A stretch of DNA of 64,000 bases. Source: Actinomycetota bacterium. Lineage in GTDB: Bacteria > Actinomycetota > Acidimicrobiia > Acidimicrobiales > MedAcidi-G1. Positions 60,723 through 64,000 of this stretch are shown here, piece by piece. The notes below the pieces were generated by a model, which was given only the letters and a program-made list of their open reading frames with translations, was not told the origin of the DNA and did not search any database. Positions within the stretch are counted from its first letter, which is position 1. Every line of letters begins with the position of its first letter. A program made the translations under genes and the position numbers. The DNA lies in NCBI GenBank assembly GCA_018673475.1, contig JABHCN010000048.1:1-64000 (forward strand), given 5' to 3'.

Positions 60723-61688
60723 TCAGAGACGGCCAACGTCCCCGAGAGGCCAGACCCGTAGGAATGCCCTTCCGACGATGGAGTCCTCGGGAATCGGCCC
60801 GAAGAAGCGGCCGTCCTTCGAGTTGGTCCGATTGTCGCCCAGAACGAAAACGTGACCCGGTGGCACCAGACAGGTGTCGGCAGCCGCGGTCGGGTTCTGG
60901 CATCCGGGAGGCAGGGTGAACCCGGAGGTCAGGTCCTGGGCGACAAGGTATGGCTCCAACAGGAGGCCGCCATCGATTCGAACCCTTCCTGCCTCAGTAC
61001 TGATGGTTTCCCCAGGTAGTGCAATGACGCGTTTGATCAGATCTTCAATGCCGTTCACCGCACCCTGTGGTGCCTTGAAGACAACGACGTCGCCCCTGTT
61101 GACCTCATGCAACCTGTAGCTCAACTTGTTTACGATGATCCGGTCACCGTTGCCCAGCGTCGGCTCCATCGAGGGCGACGGGATATAGAAGGCCTGGAAC
61201 AGGTAGGCCTTCACGAGAAGAGCCATGACCAGCGCTCCGACTATGACGCTCCCCCACTCGACGACTGCCTTACGGAAGCTGACTGCAGACCCGGGTATGC
61301 CCAGATCCACCTGATGCATGGGGTCCGGGCGAGTCTGTCCCGGCGGTTCAGCCGGCACCTGATGGGTGAACTGTGGAGGGGGTTGCTGCAGCTGTTCCTC
61401 AGGAAGGGCGGGGAAAGCTCCTGAGGAACCGTGAAGGTCCTCGAATGTCACCAGGGGCGGCCGGCGCTCAGCGGACTCTTCAGGTGCTACCGGCTGTGTG
61501 AGGCCTCCCTGCTGGAGGTCGGTGTATTCCCGAGGTGGCCCGGTGGCGCCCACAGGTGTGGACGCCTCAGCAATGGGTTCTGGTGATTCATCAGCGGTCC
61601 TGGCCCTGGCCCGTTCGATGAGCTCGTCTGCCCAGGCGTCATCGGCCGCCCGCTTGTCAGCACCGTCATCTCCGTAGTCACCGTCCAC
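60723..61688 (-). CDS. lepB: Signal peptidase I with long N-terminal extension
   Basis: A 321-residue type I signal peptidase. The single membrane helix (VVEWGSVIVGALVMALLVKA) is followed by the catalytic Ser in PSPSMEPTL, the general base Lys in IKRVIALPGE, and box E GDNRTNSKDGRFFG. It releases exported proteins from their signal peptides. About the first 170 residues are cytoplasmic, acidic and Pro/Gln-rich, and have no clear relatives. The GTG at 61688 has TAGGTT seven bases upstream; upstream frames enter pafC. It lies between pafC and tatA. Confidence 0.92.
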   Translation of the reverse strand: MDGDYGDDGADKRAADDAWADELIERARARTADESPEPIAEASTPVGATGPPREYTDLQQGGLTQPVAPEESAERRPPLVTFEDLHGSSGAFPALPEEQLQQPPPQFTHQVPAEPPGQTRPDPMHQVDLGIPGSAVSFRKAVVEWGSVIVGALVMALLVKAYLFQAFYIPSPSMEPTLGNGDRIIVNKLSYRLHEVNRGDVVVFKAPQGAVNGIEDLIKRVIALPGETISTEAGRVRIDGGLLLEPYLVAQDLTSGFTLPPGCQNPTAAADTCLVPPGHVFVLGDNRTNSKDGRFFGPIPEDSIVGRAFLRVWPLGDVGRL

Positions 61689-61695
61689 GGCGCCG

Positions 61696-61701
61696 AACCT
61701 A
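61696..61701 (-). promoter_or_regulatory. Leaderless-type -10 box of lepB
   Basis: TAGGTT ends seven bases before the GTG at 61688, in the gap after the stop of pafC. Confidence 0.5.
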
Positions 61702-61729
61702 GCCCCCGTGCACCTGCTCGCGGTGGCGC

Positions 61730-62683
61730 TCAGACTCCGTAAACGGCGAGAATGCGCCGGGCAGCCGTGGAACGGATCTCGATGCCCAGCCCAGCGGGTG
61801 CCTCGACCACCGATCCTGTCGGACCGAGGCGCAAAAGCAGGCGCTCCAACCACTGCGGAGATGAGACGGGCAGGCGTACGCGTACCCTGCCATCCGAGAG
61901 TTCCTGGACTCCGCTGTGTGGGTACTCCTCGACCACCCACCTCGCCTCTGCGGCGAGTTCGACAACCACCTCAGGGAGGTCTCCGTTGGTGGGTATGTGG
62001 TCGACTGTGTCATCAGGTGCGTCTGGTGCGTCGAAACCCAGAGAGGTGGATTCGCAGCGGCTGATGCGGTCAAGCCGGAACACCCGCTGGGATTCAGCCT
62101 TGTGGCAGTGGCCGCTCACATACCAGTGCCCCTTGTCGGCATAGAACCTGTAGGGATCCACGAGACGTTGTCCGGATGCATCCCTGCCGTACGAGTAGTA
62201 GTCGATGTCGACTGTTGTCTGGTCGGCTACAGCTGCACGGATGATGTCGATGGTGCCGGTGGACCCTGGCCCGAGACGCACCTCGACGGCCCGGTTGTCG
62301 CCTGGTGACATGCCGCTAGCCAGCTTCGTAAGGGCTCGTTCCAGCGGACCCAACTCATCGTCGTCTGTGATGGCTGCCACCGAGCGGCCGGCGGCGTAGA
62401 GCGCGATGGTCTCGGCGGACCCGAGGCGCATAGGCCTCCGGAACCAGTCGGCATACCGAATCCAGACCCGCTCCTCGGCGATGGTTACGTCGATCAGACA
62501 GTCGGGGGTGAACGGGTGGACTCCGACGAAAAAGAGAACGTGCTCAAGGTCCTCGAGCAGCTCGGATCGGCGATAGTCGAACCTCTCGACAATCTCGTCG
62601 ATCAGAGGACCGTCCCGCTCAACCACCCACGGGATTACGGCCAGAAGGCGTCGCAGGCGGTCGAGAGCCGTCAGGGAGGTCAT
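61730..62683 (-). CDS. pafC: WYL-domain transcriptional regulator PafC
   Basis: A 317-residue regulator with an N-terminal winged helix (LDRLRRLLAVIPWVVERDG) and a central WYL domain, seen in VDIDYYSYGRDASGQRLVDPYRFYADKGHWYVSGHC. PafB and PafC form a heterodimer that activates DNA-damage genes in mycobacteria. The start overlaps the stop of pafB by four bases. The WYL residues WY are kept in GHWYVSG. Identity rests on domain order and position beside pafA and pafB. Confidence 0.92.
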   Translation of the reverse strand: MTSLTALDRLRRLLAVIPWVVERDGPLIDEIVERFDYRRSELLEDLEHVLFFVGVHPFTPDCLIDVTIAEERVWIRYADWFRRPMRLGSAETIALYAAGRSVAAITDDDELGPLERALTKLASGMSPGDNRAVEVRLGPGSTGTIDIIRAAVADQTTVDIDYYSYGRDASGQRLVDPYRFYADKGHWYVSGHCHKAESQRVFRLDRISRCESTSLGFDAPDAPDDTVDHIPTNGDLPEVVVELAAEARWVVEEYPHSGVQELSDGRVRVRLPVSSPQWLERLLLRLGPTGSVVEAPAGLGIEIRSTAARRILAVYGV

Positions 62684-63603
62684 CGGAGCGCCTCAAGCCA
62701 CGTGACCATGTCGGTTCTGAGCTCATCCGGACCCAGGAGTTCGGCTCCGTCGAGGAAGGTGAGCACGAAGGAGCGGAAGGCATCGCGGTTTCGGACCGTC
62801 TCCGCGACTATTGCCGAACCGTCCTCCCTGCGCTCCTGAACGGCTTCTTCGCCGAGAAAGTCGACAATCCAGGGGACATGACGTGGGTGAACCAGCAGGC
62901 TGGCCAACAGGGGCTCGTCCTCGCCGTAGCGCCAGGCAGGCTCGACGTTGACCTTGACCGGATCCTCGGGCCTCGCAAAGCCCTCGGCCTCAGCGGCAGA
63001 AACGCGGCCTGCTATTCGATCCACCCTGAACTGTCTTGACTCGGCGGGTACCTGATCGTGACCGGCCAGGTACCAACGGCCCCGGGTGAAGACAAGGCTG
63101 TGTGGCTCCACGGTCCGGTTACGACCGTTGTACTCGAAGGTCACGATGCGCCGTTCCGCCGTGGCTGTCATGAGTTGTCTGACGGCCTCCCCTGCAGGCA
63201 CCTCGGCGACGGCTCCCACCTCGGGAGAATCGGCCTGCAGCACCCCTCCGAGCCTCCAGAACGGGTCCGAGCTGGGCGCATCCCTGAGGCGCACAAGGTT
63301 GGATGCCAGGTGCAGGGCCGCCAGTTCATCGGCCGTGAGCGCCGGCAGGTCAGCCTCGTAGTCAGCAGGGCGTATCCGGTAACCGTCGACAGGAGGATCA
63401 GTTCCGGGAACAGGTTCAACGGACAGGGGCAGGCCCATCGAGCGGAGTTCCTCCTTGTCTCGTTCAAATGTCCGCCGGAAGCTCTCGCTGTTGGCGGAGT
63501 AGGCCCCGTCGGGGAGTCGCCTGCGCAGGTCCTGTCGGCTGAGAGGCAGTTCGGTTGCCAGCATTGCAGCTACCAGGTTGAGCAACCGCTCCAACTTCTT
63601 CAC
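62680..63603 (-). CDS. pafB: WYL-domain transcriptional regulator PafB
   Basis: A 307-residue regulator with an N-terminal winged helix (residues 1-60, LLNLVAAMLATELPLSRQDL) and a WYL domain (RRIVTFEYNGRNRTVEPHSLVFTRGRWYLAGHD). It is the partner of PafC, lies directly after pafA, and has the standard actinobacterial order. The GTG at 63603 has a TAGGCT box six bases upstream and no ribosome-binding site, so it can be transcribed separately from pafA. Confidence 0.92.
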   Translation of the reverse strand: MKKLERLLNLVAAMLATELPLSRQDLRRRLPDGAYSANSESFRRTFERDKEELRSMGLPLSVEPVPGTDPPVDGYRIRPADYEADLPALTADELAALHLASNLVRLRDAPSSDPFWRLGGVLQADSPEVGAVAEVPAGEAVRQLMTATAERRIVTFEYNGRNRTVEPHSLVFTRGRWYLAGHDQVPAESRQFRVDRIAGRVSAAEAEGFARPEDPVKVNVEPAWRYGEDEPLLASLLVHPRHVPWIVDFLGEEAVQERREDGSAIVAETVRNRDAFRSFVLTFLDGAELLGPDELRTDMVTWLEALR

Positions 63604-63609
63604 GGCTGC

Positions 63610-63615
63610 AGCCTA
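63610..63615 (-). promoter_or_regulatory. Leaderless-type -10 box of pafB
   Basis: TAGGCT ends six bases before the GTG at 63603. It lies in the 31-base gap after the pafA stop, so pafBC may have its own promoter. Confidence 0.5.
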
Positions 63616-63634
63616 GGCGTGGCAGCATCTCGCC

Positions 63635-64000
63635 TCAGAGCGAGTCGATGAGTTTCTGGACCCGCTCGTCCTGGGATCTGAACGGGTCCTTACACAGAAC
63701 AGTTCGTTGTGCCTGGTCGTTCAACTTCAGGTGAACCCAGTCGACGGTGTAGTCACGCTTGCGTTCCTTGGCGCGCTTGATGAACTCGCCCCGAAGCCTT
63801 GCGCGGGTACTGGTGGGTGCATTGGCCATTGCCTCCTCGACAGCGGCGTCGGTGGTGGTCCGCCTCATGAGACCCCGGTCCTGCATCCGGTAGAAGAGGC
63901 CTCTGCGACGGTCGACGTCGTGGTACTGCAGGTCGACGAGGGCGACGGCGGGATCTGAGAGTGGCAGGTTGTGGCGGCCCATGTAGCCGTCGATCAGGTG
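63635..64000 (-). CDS. pafA: Pup-protein ligase PafA, C-terminal fragment
   Basis: The frame stays open to the end of the window, so only the last 121 codons are visible. [15 protein letters not shown] and DFIR-type segments (here [18 protein letters not shown]) are specific to PafA, and the final [11 protein letters not shown] is its C-terminus. PafA joins the small protein Pup to lysines, marking proteins for the actinobacterial proteasome. Its close relative Dop lacks the RTVLCKDPF type end. pafBC follows, as in other Actinobacteria. Confidence 0.95.
   Translation of the reverse strand, partial: HLIDGYMGRHNLPLSDPAVALVDLQYHDVDRRRGLFYRMQDRGLMRRTTTDAAVEEAMANAPTSTRARLRGEFIKRAKERKRDYTVDWVHLKLNDQAQRTVLCKDPFRSQDERVQKLIDSL

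Noticed and set aside
61730-63603. PafBC-dependent (RecA-NDp type) promoters in the window
   Set aside because: I looked for the TTGTC(A/G)GTG-N8-TANNNT pattern and saw none by eye, so no gene here is assigned to that regulon.
1-64000. CRISPR arrays, insertion sequences, tRNA or rRNA genes
   Set aside because: No regularly spaced repeats, transposase, cloverleaf with TTCGA arm or rRNA-like segments were seen; a scan with dedicated tools would be decisive.

Overview
The window is high-G+C, densely packed bacterial DNA, almost certainly actinobacterial. The strongest marker is the right end: the C-terminus of the Pup ligase PafA, the paired WYL regulators PafB and PafC, then tatA, tatC and a HelY-type helicase, an order typical of Actinobacteria. 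GTG and TTG starts are common and stop/start overlaps of 1-8 bases are frequent. Gene content (sarcosine oxidase, two sulfatases, luciferase-like monooxygenase, phosphonate hydrolase, a K+-dependent-type pyrophosphatase) would suit an uncultivated marine or aquatic lineage such as Acidimicrobiia; that assignment is inference. I see no rRNA, tRNA, CRISPR array, insertion sequence or prophage, and no stretch above 300 bases without a gene.

Left third (1-31319), mainly catabolism. A PhyH dioxygenase tail, a maleate-isomerase/EutA-like protein and an M24 peptidase (1-2251) are followed by a good promoter (2292-2321) and a seven-gene overlapping run (2401-8805, plus a YciI protein to 9105): luciferase-like monooxygenase, AA_synth-family protein, alpha/beta hydrolase, aldehyde dehydrogenase, TesB-like thioesterase, YggU-like protein and FAD monooxygenase. 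This looks like an undescribed degradation operon with unknown substrate. Next come a GlpD-like dehydrogenase and a methyltransferase (+), facing a thioesterase/MFS pair, an amidase and a complete soxBDAG sarcosine oxidase operon (-). upp, a polysaccharide deacetylase and an acyltransferase follow, then menB, two sulfatases behind a SRPBCC protein, an M23 peptidase, an SDR and phnX.

Middle (31330-45000): membrane pyrophosphatase with the K+-dependent signature, 5-formyl-THF cyclo-ligase, and an unusual trkA-trkH-trkH operon in which the first TrkH has lost one selectivity-filter glycine. gltB and gltD follow, behind a leader of about 180 nt that may encode a short peptide.

Right third (45000-64000): alpha/beta hydrolase, MFS transporter, exonuclease preceded by a 16-codon leader ORF, L,D-transpeptidase lipoprotein, YqgE, tyrosine recombinase, a strongly basic unknown protein, enoyl-CoA hydratase, NUDIX, GNAT, an acidic zinc-ribbon protein, a double ThyX-like protein with split motifs, an M20 amidohydrolase, a lipid-kinase-like remnant, helicase, tatC, tatA, lepB, pafC, pafB and pafA.

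The most general regulatory observation is that at least twelve start codons, many without a convincing Shine-Dalgarno, lie 6-8 nt after a TANNNT box. This is the architecture of leaderless transcription and suggests it is common in this organism.
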